This document shows, in pieces, positions 51,552-62,862 of a stretch of DNA of 64,000 nt. The notes under the pieces were generated by a model. The model saw nothing but the letters and a program-made list of their open reading frames with translations. It was not told the DNA's origin and made no database searches. The number at the start of each line of letters is the position of its first letter. The stretch's first letter is position 1. The position numbers and the translations under genes are program-made. Source of the stretch: Ehrlichia ruminantium str. Welgevonden. GTDB taxonomy: Bacteria > Pseudomonadota > Alphaproteobacteria > Rickettsiales > Anaplasmataceae. Where the stretch lies: assembly GCF_000026005.1 (NCBI RefSeq), contig NC_005295.2, forward strand, positions 558,001-622,000, given 5' to 3'.

Positions 51552-52133
51552 TTATATTGTATTAAAATATATGGGTGTAGGGTTTAATATTGGCAGATTA
51601 TTCTCTAACTTGTATTTATAAAGAAGAGCTGCAGTTTTTGCATTTAAATTATCTGATGTTATGGGTATTATATTAGGTAAATAGGTAGAGTAATTATTTT
51701 TATCGAAAATTTGTATTTTAGTTAATGCAACTAATTTATGATTAAATTTTTGAGAATATATATGTTTTTGGGAAACTTCAATTACTGATAATATTTCCTT
51801 GTCTTTAATTTTTCCTGAATTTAATGTTAAGTATGCTTGTATTTCTAAAGTACTTATACCATGCAGAGTTACTTTTGATGCTAGGTGTATTCCTTGTGCA
51901 GCAGATATCCCAACTCTTACTCCAGTGAAGCTGCCAGGTCCTACTACTACTGCAAGATTTGTTATTGTATCATATGACTGGTGAGATTGCTCTAGTAGTG
52001 AGTGAATTATTCTAAATAAAGATTCAGAATGTTGGTTATGTGAAGTATTTTCTTCATAATAGATGGTGTTCTTTTTATTAAGAATAGCAACTGAACATAT
52101 AGGACCTGATGTATTAATTGTCATGATAGACAT
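51552..52133 (-). CDS. tsaB: TsaB, t6A biosynthesis partner protein
   Basis: A 193-residue protein of the Kae1/TsaD superfamily, TsaB branch. It begins MTINTSGPICSVAIL, has HSESLFRIIHSLL with the conserved His, and the signature VVVGPGSFTGVRVGISAAQGIHLA. With TsaD and TsaE it makes the t6A base at tRNA position 37. Shorter than E. coli TsaB (231), as is common in small genomes. ATG at 52133 or 52124 are both possible. Confidence 0.92.
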   Translation of the reverse strand: MSIMTINTSGPICSVAILNKKNTIYYEENTSHNQHSESLFRIIHSLLEQSHQSYDTITNLAVVVGPGSFTGVRVGISAAQGIHLASKVTLHGISTLEIQAYLTLNSGKIKDKEILSVIEVSQKHIYSQKFNHKLVALTKIQIFDKNNYSTYLPNIIPITSDNLNAKTAALLYKYKLENNLPILNPTPIYFNTI

Positions 52134-52974
52134 AATTTTTGTTATTTTGTTTAATTTTTCATAGTACCACAGATAAATATGTAAGGAAATAATAGTACTG
52201 ATAATTTTATTTCTTAAAGGAATAAATTATTATTTAAATTTTGTCTAAGTTTTAATATGTCCTATTTAATATCTTATCAGTGGTTATATTGATTGAGGTA
52301 TATTTACTGATGATATTTTAAAAAGATTTGAGATAATGAATGGATTTATGCTACTTTTTAAAGTTTTACTATAATAAATAGTATATTGATTATATATTGT
52401 TTATCTTATAATGATTTTACTATAAATTTATATTTGAACAATTTGAAAATGCATTTTTGGTTTAAGTATTACATATTCATTATATAGATATTTATGTATA
52501 ACCTACAGTTTAGGTTTCTATCTGTACCTGTATTTTTATTGTGATATGTCAATGGGAAAACATGAGACTTATTTTGTAATTAATTAATAAGTTTAGCATG
52601 ATATGTTAAGTAAACATTGTTTACTTAATTGATATATTTGCAATACTTACTTATTTAACTCGGTATAGTATGTCAGTATCAATATATAACTCATTATATG
52701 TTGATATCTAATGAAGAGTGAATTGATCATTAGTTTTTATCTTATGACTATTGGATGTTATATATTTTAAATTACTCGTAAAAAGTTTCATCTCATGTGC
52801 TTTATAGTACTTGTTATTTAGATTGAAGTATATGAATGTCAAAATATGTTTATTATTGTAACAAGTAGTGAGTGTATTTCTAGGTTATGATATTCAGTGA
52901 GTTCATATAATAGGTATTATTAATTAATATTATAAATGCATTAACTGAATAAGATGTGTTGAAGTACAAAAAAG
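52134..52974. other. Gap between tRNA-Arg and tsaB
   Basis: About 840 bp of AT-rich sequence without a gene or repeat that I can support. Confidence 0.45.
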
Positions 52975-53048
52975 TGCACCCTGAGCGATTCGAACGCCCG
53001 ACCTTTTGATCCGTAGTCAAAAACTCTATCCAGCTGAGCTAAGGGTGC
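52975..53048 (-). tRNA. tRNA-Arg (anticodon ACG)
   Basis: A 74-nt tRNA: acceptor GCACCCT paired with AGGGTGC, discriminator A, D-arm GCTCAGCTGGATAGAGT, anticodon loop CTACGGA with ACG (read as ICG after deamination), T-arm CGTTCGAATCG. CCA is not encoded. Confidence 0.97.
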
Positions 53049-54382
53049 AAATGCTATAGCTTATAACTCAATTTTGTATACGTAAATGAATTTTAAGATA
53101 TAAAAATATAACTACAGTAATATAGTGATATTTTTTGATTGAATCAATCTGAAACTTTTAATTTAATTGTTTTGATATTTGTAGTAATTATAAATGCTTA
53201 GGTTAATTTAATAGTTTGGATTATTTCTTAAAAAGAAATTTGTAATGTTAATATAAGTATATATTATTTTATTAGTCATAGTACAGAGAATATAGGAAGT
53301 TATGTAATTAGAATAACTTATCTATTTTTATTGTCATTTGTTATATTATGTTAATTATATAAAAAAATGATATTACTGATAATTTTTTTATACTGGACAG
53401 TATAGTCTTGTTAAAATTATATTATGAAAAGTATATAGTTATGATATTCTAATGACTATGTTGTATAGATGTGTATATGTAATATATTTGTTAGTAGTTA
53501 TTTTAGTGGATAGGGATTTTATAAATTAATGAAATTTTTTGTATGTGTGTAAAATAATGTTTTACACTATTTAAGAGGTATTTTGTATTTATTGAATCTA
53601 ATATTCTACTCTTTCATGATGATAAATAAAATTATTTGTAATATTTAGGTAATGATACTCTTAATATGAGTTTATGCTTAAGAATGAAAGAAATATTATT
53701 TTTTTTAATATCACATACATATGTTACTAGATAAGCTTTAGTTGATAAGATGTTGGTATTGATTTACTATGTATCTTCTTAATTATCATACTTTAATTAT
53801 ATTATGACAGGTAGTTTTTAAGGTTATAAGGAAGTTTGATATATTATGTAAGTTAATATCAATTGATAGTATGTGATAGTAATAAATTTTTAGATTATAT
53901 TTACTTATTTAAGTGTGTATATGAATTTAAATTAATGTATATAGTGATAAAATACAGTATTCTAAAATTTACATGATATTGAAAATTTCAGTAATATATC
54001 AGTAGTATAAGTAAATCATCTAATGTAATTTAGATATTTTGTGTACCTTGTAAATTTATTTATAAATATATAAGATTGTGAGTGAGAATATTGTGAAAGT
54101 ATTTTTAAGTAGGTTACGTTAATATTTTACTTATGAAGTTATTATTTATTGAACAATTGATAATATACTAGAACTTATATAGTTAATAAAGCCTCATATT
54201 AGAATTTTAATTTATTACTTTGATATTCATGTAATATATTAGATATTTAATGAGCAAATATTTTTGTGATATTCTTTAAATTATTCTATTGAGTATTTAA
54301 CTTAGATCTTGATTAGTATAATCAACATTGTTAATATTTTCTAGTTTTAGAGAATCTATTTAATTATTTAGAAGATAGTATT
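53049..54382. other. Divergent gap between tRNA-Arg and truB
   Basis: 1.33 kb, AT-rich, holding promoters for both sides. No gene, RNA or clear repeat seen. Confidence 0.5.
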
Positions 54383-55273
54383 ATGTATGGTTGGATAAAT
54401 ATAGATAAACCATGCGGTATAAGTTCAGCTTCTGTTGTGAGTCGTGTTAAGAAGATTTTGAATGTTAAAAAAGTTGGTTATGCAGGTACATTAGATCCTT
54501 TAGCGTCTGGAATATTACCTATTGCTATTGGTGAAGCTACAAAGCTTATGCCATATGCTGTTGATGTGCAGAAATCTTACATATTTACTGTGCAGTGGGG
54601 TGAACAAAGGACTACTGATGATGCAAGTGGAGAAATTATAAAAAAAAGTAATATAGTTCCACACTTTGAAGAGATAAATAAAATTATTCCAAATTTTATT
54701 GGGATGATAGAGCAGGTGCCACCTAATTTTTCTGCAATACATGTAGATGGAGTTAGGGCATTTAAATTAGCTAGAAATGGTCAGGAATTTGAATTAAGTT
54801 CAAGATATGTTAATGTAGTACGTTTAAAACTATTATCATTTAGCCGAGAAAATAATACTGCAGATTTTTACTTGCTATGTAAGAAAGGTGTATATGTTCG
54901 TTCTATAGCAAGAGATCTTGGAATACGTTTAGGTTGTTTTGGATATGTAGCAAAATTGCGTAGAGTACGGGTAGGTTATTTTAAACAAAAAAATGCTATT
55001 ACATTAGACAAGTTAAAGATATTACATAATAATGGTGATACTCATAAATATTTACTACCATTATGGTATGTATTACAGGATATCAAGCATCTTGATGATG
55101 TATTCTGTAGTGTTGAAATATCAAAAATCAAAAATGGCCAAAATATTCAGTTAAATAACTTGTATATGGTTAAGAATTGTGATATGTGTTATGTCAGCAC
55201 ACATAGTGTGCCAGTGGCAATTTGTAGTATAGCTAATAATGTTATAAAGCCAGTACGTGTTTTTAATGTTTAG
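54383..55273 (+). CDS. truB: tRNA pseudouridine-55 synthase
   Basis: A 296-residue TruB converting U55 in the T-loop of tRNAs. The start [20 protein letters not shown] is the family signature and the catalytic Asp38 lies in [64 protein letters not shown] and [14 protein letters not shown] are all present. First gene of a truB-rpsO-pnp cluster, the conserved bacterial order. Confidence 0.97.
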
Positions 55274-55291
55274 AAATTTGGTATTTTAATT

Positions 55292-55573
55292 ATGTCAGTT
55301 ACACCCGAGAGAAAATCTGAATTAATAAGTGAGTATTGCCTTAAGAAGGGTGATACTGGATCTTCTTTTGTACAATGTGCAATTTTATCTGAAAGAATAC
55401 GTAATTTAACTGAACATCTAAAGATTCATAAAAAGGATTTTCACTGTAGACGTGGTTTAATGGTATTGGTTTGCAGGAGACGTAATGAATTACAATACAT
55501 TAGAAGAAAATATGGTAATGATAGATATCTAGCTTTAGTTAAACAACTAGGTATCAGAGACGTTTTTCACTGA
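55292..55573 (+). CDS. rpsO: 30S ribosomal protein S15
   Basis: A 93-residue S15 that binds 16S rRNA in the central domain. The typical GDTGSSFVQCAILSERIRNLTEHLKIHKKDFHCRRGLMVLVCRRR segment is intact, ending IRRKYGNDRYLALVKQLGIR. It lies 18 bp after truB and 32 bp before pnp, so the three are co-transcribed; in E. coli S15 represses its own translation and RNase/PNPase process the message, which is not testable here. Confidence 0.98.
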   Translation: MSVTPERKSELISEYCLKKGDTGSSFVQCAILSERIRNLTEHLKIHKKDFHCRRGLMVLVCRRRNELQYIRRKYGNDRYLALVKQLGIRDVFH

Positions 55574-55605
55574 TTGATTTATAAGGTAAAGTAGGAAGTA
55601 ATAGT

Positions 55606-57975
55606 ATGTTTAATTTGATAAGGAAGTCTACAGAGTGGGGAGGAAAGACCTTAGTTTTAGAAAGTGGTAAAATAGCAAGACAAGCTAATGGTGCTGTAGT
55701 GGTAACTTATGGTGGAACTACAGTATTGTCAACAGTGGTAGCAGGTAAGGCTAAAGAGCCTGTAGATTTTTTACCATTAACTGTACAGTTTGTTGCAAAA
55801 AGTTATGCTGTAGGTAAGATTCCTGGTGGTTTTTTAAAAAGAGAAGGTAAACCATCTGATAGAGAAACTTTAATTTCTCGTTTAATTGATAGAAGTATTA
55901 GGCCTTTATTTCCTTCAGGTTTTTATGATGAAGTTAGTATAGTATGTAATTTATTATCATATGATACAGTTACTCCTCCTGAAGTGACTGCGTTAATTGG
56001 TGCAACAGCTGCTCTAGCTATATCTGGTGTTCCTTTTAATGGAATGGTGGTAGGAGCAAGGGTAGGATACTTATTGTCAGAAGATAAGTATTTGTTGAAT
56101 GCATCAGCTGATGAGATGTTGTCTAGCTCTTTAGATTTGTTTTTATCAGGTAATAAAGATTCTGTGTTGATGGTTGAGTCTGAAGCGTCTGAACTTTCTG
56201 AATCTCAAATGTTAGGTGCAATTTCTTTTGGGCATCAAAATTGCCAAGAAGTGATAAAATTAATTGAAGAATTTAGAGAAGAAAGTGGAATATTACCTTT
56301 TGGCTTTATACCACATGATATTACTTCACTTGTTGATGATATAGCTTCCTCTTATACAGAGAGTTTTAGTATAGCATATTCTAATATTGTAAAAAAAGAG
56401 CGGGTATTAGAATTAGAAAAATTACGTGACCAAGTGTTGTCTGATATGTTGGCAAAGTATGAGCAACCTAATGGTAACTTACAATGTCAATATAGTAGTC
56501 AAGATATTATTAGTGCATTAAAAAGTTTTGAAAGGTCTTTAGTACGTTCTAAAATTATTGAAACTTCTTCTAGAATAGATGGACGTGCTTTTAATGGAAT
56601 ACGTGATATCGAAATTGAAATAGATGTTTTACCTAAAACACATGGTTCTGCATTATTTACTAGAGGTAATACGCAAGCACTTGTTGTTACTGCATTAGGT
56701 ACTCCACAAGATGAACAAATAGTTGATGATTTAGATGGCGATAGGAGAGAGAATTTTTTATTGCATTATAATTTCCCTCCATATGCAGTTGGTGAGTCAG
56801 CAGCGTTACGTGCTCCTGGGAGAAGGGAAATAGGTCATGGTAAGCTTGCATGGAAGGCTATTCGCTATGTATTGCCTGAGAAGTCAGACTTTCCATATAC
56901 TATTAGGGTAGTTTCTGAGATAACAGAATCTGATGGTTCATCTTCAATGGCTACTGTCTGTGGAGCTTCTTTAGCTCTTATGGATACAGGGGTACCTATT
57001 AAGGCACCTGTTGCTGGTATTGCAATGGGTCTTATTAAAGAAGGTGAGAAATTTATCATTCTTTCAGATATATTGGGTGATGAAGATCATCTTGGTGATA
57101 TGGATTTTAAAGTTGCTGGTACTTCATCAGGTATTACTGCGTTGCAGATGGATATGAAAATTTCTGGTATAAGCATTGAAGTGATTGAGAAATCATTACT
57201 TCAAGCTAAAGATGGTAGAATGCATATTTTAGATAAAATGAATTTAGTTATACAAGAGTCTAGAGAGTGTATAAAGAACCATGCTCCTAGAATAGAGTCT
57301 ATTTTTATAAACAAGGATAAAATCCGAAATGTTATAGGTAGTGGTGGAAAAAATATCCGTGAGATTTGTGAAAAAACAGGTGCAAGGGTTGAGATCATGC
57401 AGGATGGCACTGTGATGATATATGCAATTAATAATGATGCAGTAGAATATGCTAAAAATATGATTATGGATATTGTATCTGAACCAGAAATAGGAAAGGT
57501 TTTTGATGGTACTGTCATTGAGATTGTAAAGTTTGGAGCTTTTGTTAGCTTTTTGGGAGGTAAACGAGGTTTAATTCATATTAGTGAAATAAAAAATGAA
57601 CATATTAATGCAGTAGGTAGTGTCATTTCTGTAAATGATAAAGTCAAGGTTTTAGTTATTGGAATAGATCGTGAATACGTTCAACTTTCTATGCGTAGGG
57701 TAGATCAAGAAACTGGTGAACCTATAGATGGAGAGCTTTATAATATAAGAAAAACTAATTCTGATTCTGATGATTCATTTTTATCGTCAGGTAGTGTTAA
57801 TAATAGACATGGAAGTGAGAAAAAAAGACGTGGTAGTGGTAGGTCTCGTCGTAGTAGTGGTGGATCTAGTTATCATAGGGATGATCTACATAACAACGGT
57901 TTTGGTAATGGTAACCGTTCTTTTAATGATAACAGAAATGGTAATGAAGTTCCTAGAAAACCTAGGTTCTTTTAG
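55606..57975 (+). CDS. pnp: Polyribonucleotide nucleotidyltransferase
   Basis: A 789-residue PNPase degrading RNA phosphorolytically from the 3' end. Two RNase PH-like domains (about 1-230 and 310-550; GRRENFLLHYNFPPYAVGE and GILGDEDHLGDMDFKVAG-type motif), a KH domain (about 555-615; IRNVIGSGGKNIREICEKTGA) and an S1 domain (about 625-695; GKVFDGTVIEIVKFGAFVSF). The last 80 residues are a low-complexity tail rich in Ser, Gly, Arg and Asn, longer than in most PNPases. GGAAG lies about 9 bp before the ATG. Confidence 0.97.
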   Translation: MFNLIRKSTEWGGKTLVLESGKIARQANGAVVVTYGGTTVLSTVVAGKAKEPVDFLPLTVQFVAKSYAVGKIPGGFLKREGKPSDRETLISRLIDRSIRPLFPSGFYDEVSIVCNLLSYDTVTPPEVTALIGATAALAISGVPFNGMVVGARVGYLLSEDKYLLNASADEMLSSSLDLFLSGNKDSVLMVESEASELSESQMLGAISFGHQNCQEVIKLIEEFREESGILPFGFIPHDITSLVDDIASSYTESFSIAYSNIVKKERVLELEKLRDQVLSDMLAKYEQPNGNLQCQYSSQDIISALKSFERSLVRSKIIETSSRIDGRAFNGIRDIEIEIDVLPKTHGSALFTRGNTQALVVTALGTPQDEQIVDDLDGDRRENFLLHYNFPPYAVGESAALRAPGRREIGHGKLAWKAIRYVLPEKSDFPYTIRVVSEITESDGSSSMATVCGASLALMDTGVPIKAPVAGIAMGLIKEGEKFIILSDILGDEDHLGDMDFKVAGTSSGITALQMDMKISGISIEVIEKSLLQAKDGRMHILDKMNLVIQESRECIKNHAPRIESIFINKDKIRNVIGSGGKNIREICEKTGARVEIMQDGTVMIYAINNDAVEYAKNMIMDIVSEPEIGKVFDGTVIEIVKFGAFVSFLGGKRGLIHISEIKNEHINAVGSVISVNDKVKVLVIGIDREYVQLSMRRVDQETGEPIDGELYNIRKTNSDSDDSFLSSGSVNNRHGSEKKRRGSGRSRRSSGGSSYHRDDLHNNGFGNGNRSFNDNRNGNEVPRKPRFF

Positions 57976-58004
57976 TAGTTTTTTGCTACAACAGTAATCT
58001 TGTT

Positions 58005-58802
58005 ATGCTTATTTTTGATCGTAACCTTGTGAGGTTATATAGATATAAGGCATCTTTTTATAATAAGGCTGATTCTTTTATATTTTCTGAAACTACTAAT
58101 ATTATTTTAGATAAGTTAAGTTTGTTTCCAGTAAGTAACGGTTTAATTTTAAGTATAGGGTGCAGAACTGATTATCTTGTTGAGAATTTACTACAAAGAA
58201 AATTGATTTTTTGTAAAGACCAAGTAGTTCAGTGTGATGTATCATACTATGTATTGTGTAGAGTTCATGATGGTTATAGAGTAGTAGCTGATGATGAACA
58301 ATTACCGTTTTGTCATAAAGTATTTGATATTGTTGTGAATCATCTATGTTTACATAACGTTAATAATTTGTTTTATAACTTGTTAAGCATATACAATTTA
58401 ATAAAGAAGGGAGGCATTTTTCTTGCTTCATTATTTGGTAGTAAGACTCTTTATGAACTCAAACATTCAATTATTAGAGCTGAAATGGATATAGGTATTG
58501 CACCTAGAATTATGCCATTTGTTAATGTACAATATATTATTTCTTTATTACAGAAAAGTGGATATTCTAATATTGTGATAGATGTTAATATTATTCAAAC
58601 ACAGTATAATGACATATATAATTTATTTAGAGATTTGAGGAGAATGGGTGAAGGTAATGTATTATATGTTAGAAATAGACGTCAATTAACTAAATCTGCT
58701 ATTAAGAAAATTTTTGAATATTATAAAAAGTATTTTTCAGTAGATGGAGTTAGTATTCCTGCTACTTTTGAGATTATTACTCTAAAGGGAGATAAGGCAT
58801 AG
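58005..58802 (+). CDS. NDUFAF5-like class I methyltransferase, altered SAM motif
   Basis: A 265-residue methyltransferase-fold protein. IFDRNLVRLYRYKAS at the start, DDEQLPFCHKVFDIVVNHLCLHNVNN, and a late block GIFLASLFGSKTLYEL match the NDUFAF5/BioC-like branch. Motif I, normally GCGxG, reads SIGCRTDYL, lacking the second glycine, so SAM binding may be altered. NDUFAF5 hydroxylates an arginine of a complex I subunit in mitochondria; a role in NADH dehydrogenase assembly here is inference. It lies 29 bp after pnp and 31 bp before lepA, so it is part of that transcription unit. Confidence 0.78.
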   Translation: MLIFDRNLVRLYRYKASFYNKADSFIFSETTNIILDKLSLFPVSNGLILSIGCRTDYLVENLLQRKLIFCKDQVVQCDVSYYVLCRVHDGYRVVADDEQLPFCHKVFDIVVNHLCLHNVNNLFYNLLSIYNLIKKGGIFLASLFGSKTLYELKHSIIRAEMDIGIAPRIMPFVNVQYIISLLQKSGYSNIVIDVNIIQTQYNDIYNLFRDLRRMGEGNVLYVRNRRQLTKSAIKKIFEYYKKYFSVDGVSIPATFEIITLKGDKA

Positions 58803-58833
58803 AACTATAGTAATGGTATGAGGATTAGTTTAT

Positions 58834-60630
58834 ATGGATAAAATTAATATAAGAAATTTTGCTATAATAGCTCATATTGATCACGGGAAATCTACATTAG
58901 CTGACCGTCTAATTGAAGAGTGTAATGGTCTAGAAAAACGGGAAATGAAAGACCAAGTTTTAGATTCTATGGATATTGAGCGAGAGCGGGGTATTACTAT
59001 AAAAGCACAAACTGTGAGGTTAATGTATACGGCTAAAGATGGTAAGGTTTATTATTTGAATTTGATGGATACTCCAGGGCATGTAGATTTTTCATATGAG
59101 GTTAGTAGAAGTTTAGCAGCATGCGAAGGTTCTTTGCTTGTTGTAGATAGTACTCAGGGAGTTGAAGCTCAAACTTTAGCAAATGTATATAAGGCTATAG
59201 ATAGTAATCATGAGATAATTCCAGTATTAAATAAAATAGATTTAGCATCTTCAGATCCAGATAAGGTAAAGTCTCAAATAGAAGAAATCATAGGAATAGA
59301 TGCAAGTGAGTCACTACTTGTATCAGCAAAATCAGGTATAGGTATAAAAGATGTATTAGAGGCTATAGTATCTAGGTTACCAGCTCCATCTGGAAATTTT
59401 GATAACCCCTTGAAGGCTATTTTGGTAGATACTTGGTATGATACCTATCTTGGAATAGTAATTTTGTTACGTGTGGTGGATGGTGTAATAAAAAAAGGTA
59501 TGAAGATTGTTATGATGTCTAGTAATGCTGTATATCAAGTTGATAATATTGGAATTTTTACTCCACATAAAAAGATTGTAGATCAACTTTCAGTAGGTGA
59601 AATTGGATTTATTACTGCATCTATTAAAGAATTATCGGATTGTAAGATAGGTGATACAATTACTGAAGAGCAGAGAAGATGTGATAATCCAATGCCGGGG
59701 TTTAGGACGATTCATCCTGTAGTTTTTTGTAGTATTTTTCCTAATGAAGCCGGAGATTTTGAAAGATTGCGTGAGGCTTTAAAGAAATTACAACTTAATG
59801 ATGCAAGTTTTACTTTTGATATTGAAGTATCAAATGCACTTGGATATGGATTTCGGTGTGGATTTTTAGGAATGTTGCATTTAGAAGTTATACAAGAAAG
59901 ATTGGAAAGGGAATTTAATTTGGACTTGACTGCTACAGCACCTGGTGTTGTATATCAAATTATATCTAAGAATGGGATTCTTCGTGAGGTTCATAATCCT
60001 CATGATTTTGGTGATGTACAAGATATAGCTAGTATAAAAGAACCTTGGATTTGTGCTACTATTATGGTGCCAGATCAATATTTAGGTGTTGTAATGTCGT
60101 TATGTAACAATAAGAGAGGGGAAAAAGTAGATCTATCATATTCTGGTAATACTGCATTATTAAAATATAGGTTACCATTATCAGAAGTTGTTTTTGACTT
60201 TTATGATAGAATAAAATCTATTTCTAAGGGTTATGCAAGTTTAGATTGGGAAATGGATGGATATATGGATAGTGAGATTGCTAAATTAACTATTTTAATA
60301 AATTCTGAGCCAGTTGATGCTCTTGCATGTATTGTTCATAAAAGTAAAGTTGAACAACGAGGTCGAGAAATATGTTTGAGATTAAAAGATTTAATACCAA
60401 GACAACAGTATAAGATAGCAATACAGGCAGCGGTAGGAAGTAAGATAATCGCGCGTGAGACTATATCACCATATCGTAAAGACGTTACAGCAAAGTTATA
60501 TGGTGGTGATGTTACTAGAAGAATGAAATTATTAGAAAAGCAAAAAAAAGGAAAAAAAAGGTTACGAGCCATAGGTAATGTTAATGTACCACATAATGCG
60601 TTTATTCAGGCTTTAAAGATTATAGATTAA
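58834..60630 (+). CDS. lepA: Elongation factor 4 (LepA) GTPase
   Basis: A 598-residue translational GTPase of the expected length. G1 is AHIDHGKST at residues 13-21, G2 RGITIKAQ, G3 DTPGH, G4 LNKID, and G5 SAKSG. Domain II/III and the LepA-specific C-terminal domain are complete, ending [34 protein letters not shown]. It remobilises or back-translocates ribosomes under stress. GAGG lies upstream of the ATG at 58834. Confidence 0.98.
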   Translation: MDKINIRNFAIIAHIDHGKSTLADRLIEECNGLEKREMKDQVLDSMDIERERGITIKAQTVRLMYTAKDGKVYYLNLMDTPGHVDFSYEVSRSLAACEGSLLVVDSTQGVEAQTLANVYKAIDSNHEIIPVLNKIDLASSDPDKVKSQIEEIIGIDASESLLVSAKSGIGIKDVLEAIVSRLPAPSGNFDNPLKAILVDTWYDTYLGIVILLRVVDGVIKKGMKIVMMSSNAVYQVDNIGIFTPHKKIVDQLSVGEIGFITASIKELSDCKIGDTITEEQRRCDNPMPGFRTIHPVVFCSIFPNEAGDFERLREALKKLQLNDASFTFDIEVSNALGYGFRCGFLGMLHLEVIQERLEREFNLDLTATAPGVVYQIISKNGILREVHNPHDFGDVQDIASIKEPWICATIMVPDQYLGVVMSLCNNKRGEKVDLSYSGNTALLKYRLPLSEVVFDFYDRIKSISKGYASLDWEMDGYMDSEIAKLTILINSEPVDALACIVHKSKVEQRGREICLRLKDLIPRQQYKIAIQAAVGSKIIARETISPYRKDVTAKLYGGDVTRRMKLLEKQKKGKKRLRAIGNVNVPHNAFIQALKIID

Positions 60631-61158
60631 TTATTACGTATTATTTTTCTGTTCTATATTTGAGCAATAATAATTTTTTTGATAAAAATGCTTATTTAAC
60701 GTGTATCTCATATATGGTATGTAGATATTATGTTTAAGCAATCTATTGATAATTAGTATGTAAATATAGCTATATGTTATAAACGTTTGTGTTATTCTGT
60801 ACTAGATTAAGTTGTTTTTTATAATATTTTTTATATTCAAAGTAATTTTAATTAACATTAAAATATTGTATGCTAAATAAAAGGTTATTTAAGTTTTAGT
60901 ATAATACTAAAGTTATGAAGATATTATTTTAAGTAATATTAAATTTTAATTATCTATAGTTTGTTATAACTGACAATTGTTAAGAAAAATCATAATCAAA
61001 TAAATTAAATTTTAATTATTAAATGATATAAATTAATTATTCAATACATATTAGTATGTATTTAATTTAAATTTTAATATTTATAAAAATACTTAAAAAT
61101 TTCAATCAAAAAAAACAAAATTCTATTTAATTTATCATAATTTCCTTAAGGTAAGTTT
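60631..61158. other. Very AT-rich gap before the membrane-protein array
   Basis: 528 bp, more AT-rich than the gaps earlier in the window. An AAGG ribosome site is just before the next ATG. No gene or repeat seen. Confidence 0.5.
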
Positions 61159-62289
61159 ATGCAGCTAAAGAATTACAAACTAAGTACTATAGGTACATGT
61201 GTTACAATAATTATAGGTAAGGCTATAGGAATTGGGTTAAGTTGTTCACAAGACTTACCTATTGGAGCTAGAATTGGAATAATTTGTGCAACTGCTGTAT
61301 GTTCAGTTATAGCTTCTATTTTGGTATCTGTGGTCCTTACATTCTATAATAAGCATAAAATAAATAAGTTATATACTACTTTAACTGAGGCTAAACAAGC
61401 TAAACTAGAAGACATACCGTTGGATGTAATTGATACGTCTCAAAAGGACAAGTTATCTGATAAAAGTGAAGATAAAGGTGAAGATAAAAGTGAAGAATCT
61501 CAAAAAACTAGTGATGTTGACAAACCTGATATGGGCAAAGATGATGATATTGTTAGTACTTTTAAGGGGTCTATTCCTGAACCAGCTTCTAAAGATCAAG
61601 AATTACTTGGTGAGCAGGTTGCTAGAGGACAAACTGCTGATATTCCAGTATCTAAAGATGAAAAATTATCTACTGAATCTAATATAGATGGAGATAATAA
61701 TTCTGTTAATATTTCTACATCTGGTCTTAATGCAACACATGAAGATCAAAAATTATCTAGTGAACAGACTGTAAAACAACAAATTGTTGGTATTCCGATA
61801 TCTAAAGATAAAAAATTATCTGCTGAATCTAATGATGGACATAATGACGTTGCTGATGCTTCTATATCTGGTATTGTTCAGCAAACATCTGATGGTCAAA
61901 AATTATCTGATCACACGACTGATCAACAACAAGTTAAGAATATTATATCTACTCCAGTTAGTGCAACTAAGACAGTACAGGAAGAAAAGAGTATTAAGAG
62001 CTTAGCGGATGCAGCTTCAATACTGATGCGCAAACAAAGGAAAATATTACATGTTCAAAGTGATGGTACTTATAATACATATACTTCTGAAGTGCAAATG
62101 AGAGAATCTGACAAAATTTCTAAGGATTCTAAGAAATCTCATGATAAAGCAGATGAACCTGACGTTAAAAATAAGCTAAAAGAACCTGAAAGTCCATCTA
62201 TTGAGTTAGATGAGCAAATGTTTAATAGTAATGTTGGTAGATTACAAATGTCAAGGGCAAGTAAAAAAAGTCAAGGAAGATATGCATAA
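61159..62289 (+). CDS. Membrane-anchored tandem-repeat protein, possible effector
   Basis: I do not recognise a named gene. The 376-residue product has two membrane helices (about 12-30 and 37-62), then a long hydrophilic, acidic and Lys/Ser/Asp-rich tail. In the tail a 50-residue unit repeats with a 150-bp DNA period: DQELLGEQ at 61594, DQKLSSEQ at 61744 and GQKLSDHT at 61894, each of the first two followed by IPxSKDxKLSxESN. The third copy is partial. Such charged repeats recall the Ehrlichia TRP effectors, but this protein has membrane helices. It has AAGG before the ATG. The next two genes share the two-helix layout. Confidence 0.8.
   Translation: MQLKNYKLSTIGTCVTIIIGKAIGIGLSCSQDLPIGARIGIICATAVCSVIASILVSVVLTFYNKHKINKLYTTLTEAKQAKLEDIPLDVIDTSQKDKLSDKSEDKGEDKSEESQKTSDVDKPDMGKDDDIVSTFKGSIPEPASKDQELLGEQVARGQTADIPVSKDEKLSTESNIDGDNNSVNISTSGLNATHEDQKLSSEQTVKQQIVGIPISKDKKLSAESNDGHNDVADASISGIVQQTSDGQKLSDHTTDQQQVKNIISTPVSATKTVQEEKSIKSLADAASILMRKQRKILHVQSDGTYNTYTSEVQMRESDKISKDSKKSHDKADEPDVKNKLKEPESPSIELDEQMFNSNVGRLQMSRASKKSQGRYA
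61594..61980 (+). repeat. 150-bp in-frame coding repeat, about 2.5 copies
   Basis: The phrase (GAT)CAA(G/A)AATTA(C/T)CT recurs at 61594, 61744 and about 61894, exactly 150 bp apart (50 codons), so copy-number change would keep the frame. Copies are diverged, with the third truncated at about 61980. Confidence 0.85.
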
Positions 62290-62862
62290 TGTTTATTATT
62301 ATCAATGTTATAACTAAATAATAATATTTTAATATTATAAGTTTATAAAAGTAAAGTTTACAGAAATTACTAATATCAATATTTTATTATTTGTTAAATG
62401 TATATTCTGTAAATATTTACTTTATAATGTAATAAAATGATATTTGTATAATTTATTATACATGTGATATCTAAAGTATAGATTATTATAGATATAATAA
62501 TTATATTAATTAGTAAATAATATATCCTTAAATATAAATTATTTGTTAGAAAAACTATTTTAAGTATCATGTCAATTGTTTAACAATAGTACTATTTAAC
62601 ATTTATTATGTATAACTTATAATGTATCGAACAAAATTTAATTATTAGTACTTAGTGTAATTATACATGTATGTAATCTGTTGACTTAAGTTAAAGTTGT
62701 GGTTTTTAATAAAATATTTAATATATTAATATATGATACTAATAATAAATTTACTATAAATATTTATATAGTAAGTTTTAATAAATTATTAAATTTAAAA
62801 AATTAATATTAATATAATTAGTATTATAAAATTTTAATTTTATTATAATTAAGGTTAGTATT
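62290..62862. other. Very AT-rich spacer
   Basis: 573 bp with almost no G or C in places; no gene, RNA or clear repeat. It separates two genes of the array. Confidence 0.5.

Noticed and set aside
57770-57997. 75-codon frame overlapping the end of pnp
   Set aside because: Read out of frame through the low-complexity pnp tail; Val/Ile-rich composition comes from the GGT/AGT repeats of the pnp frame.
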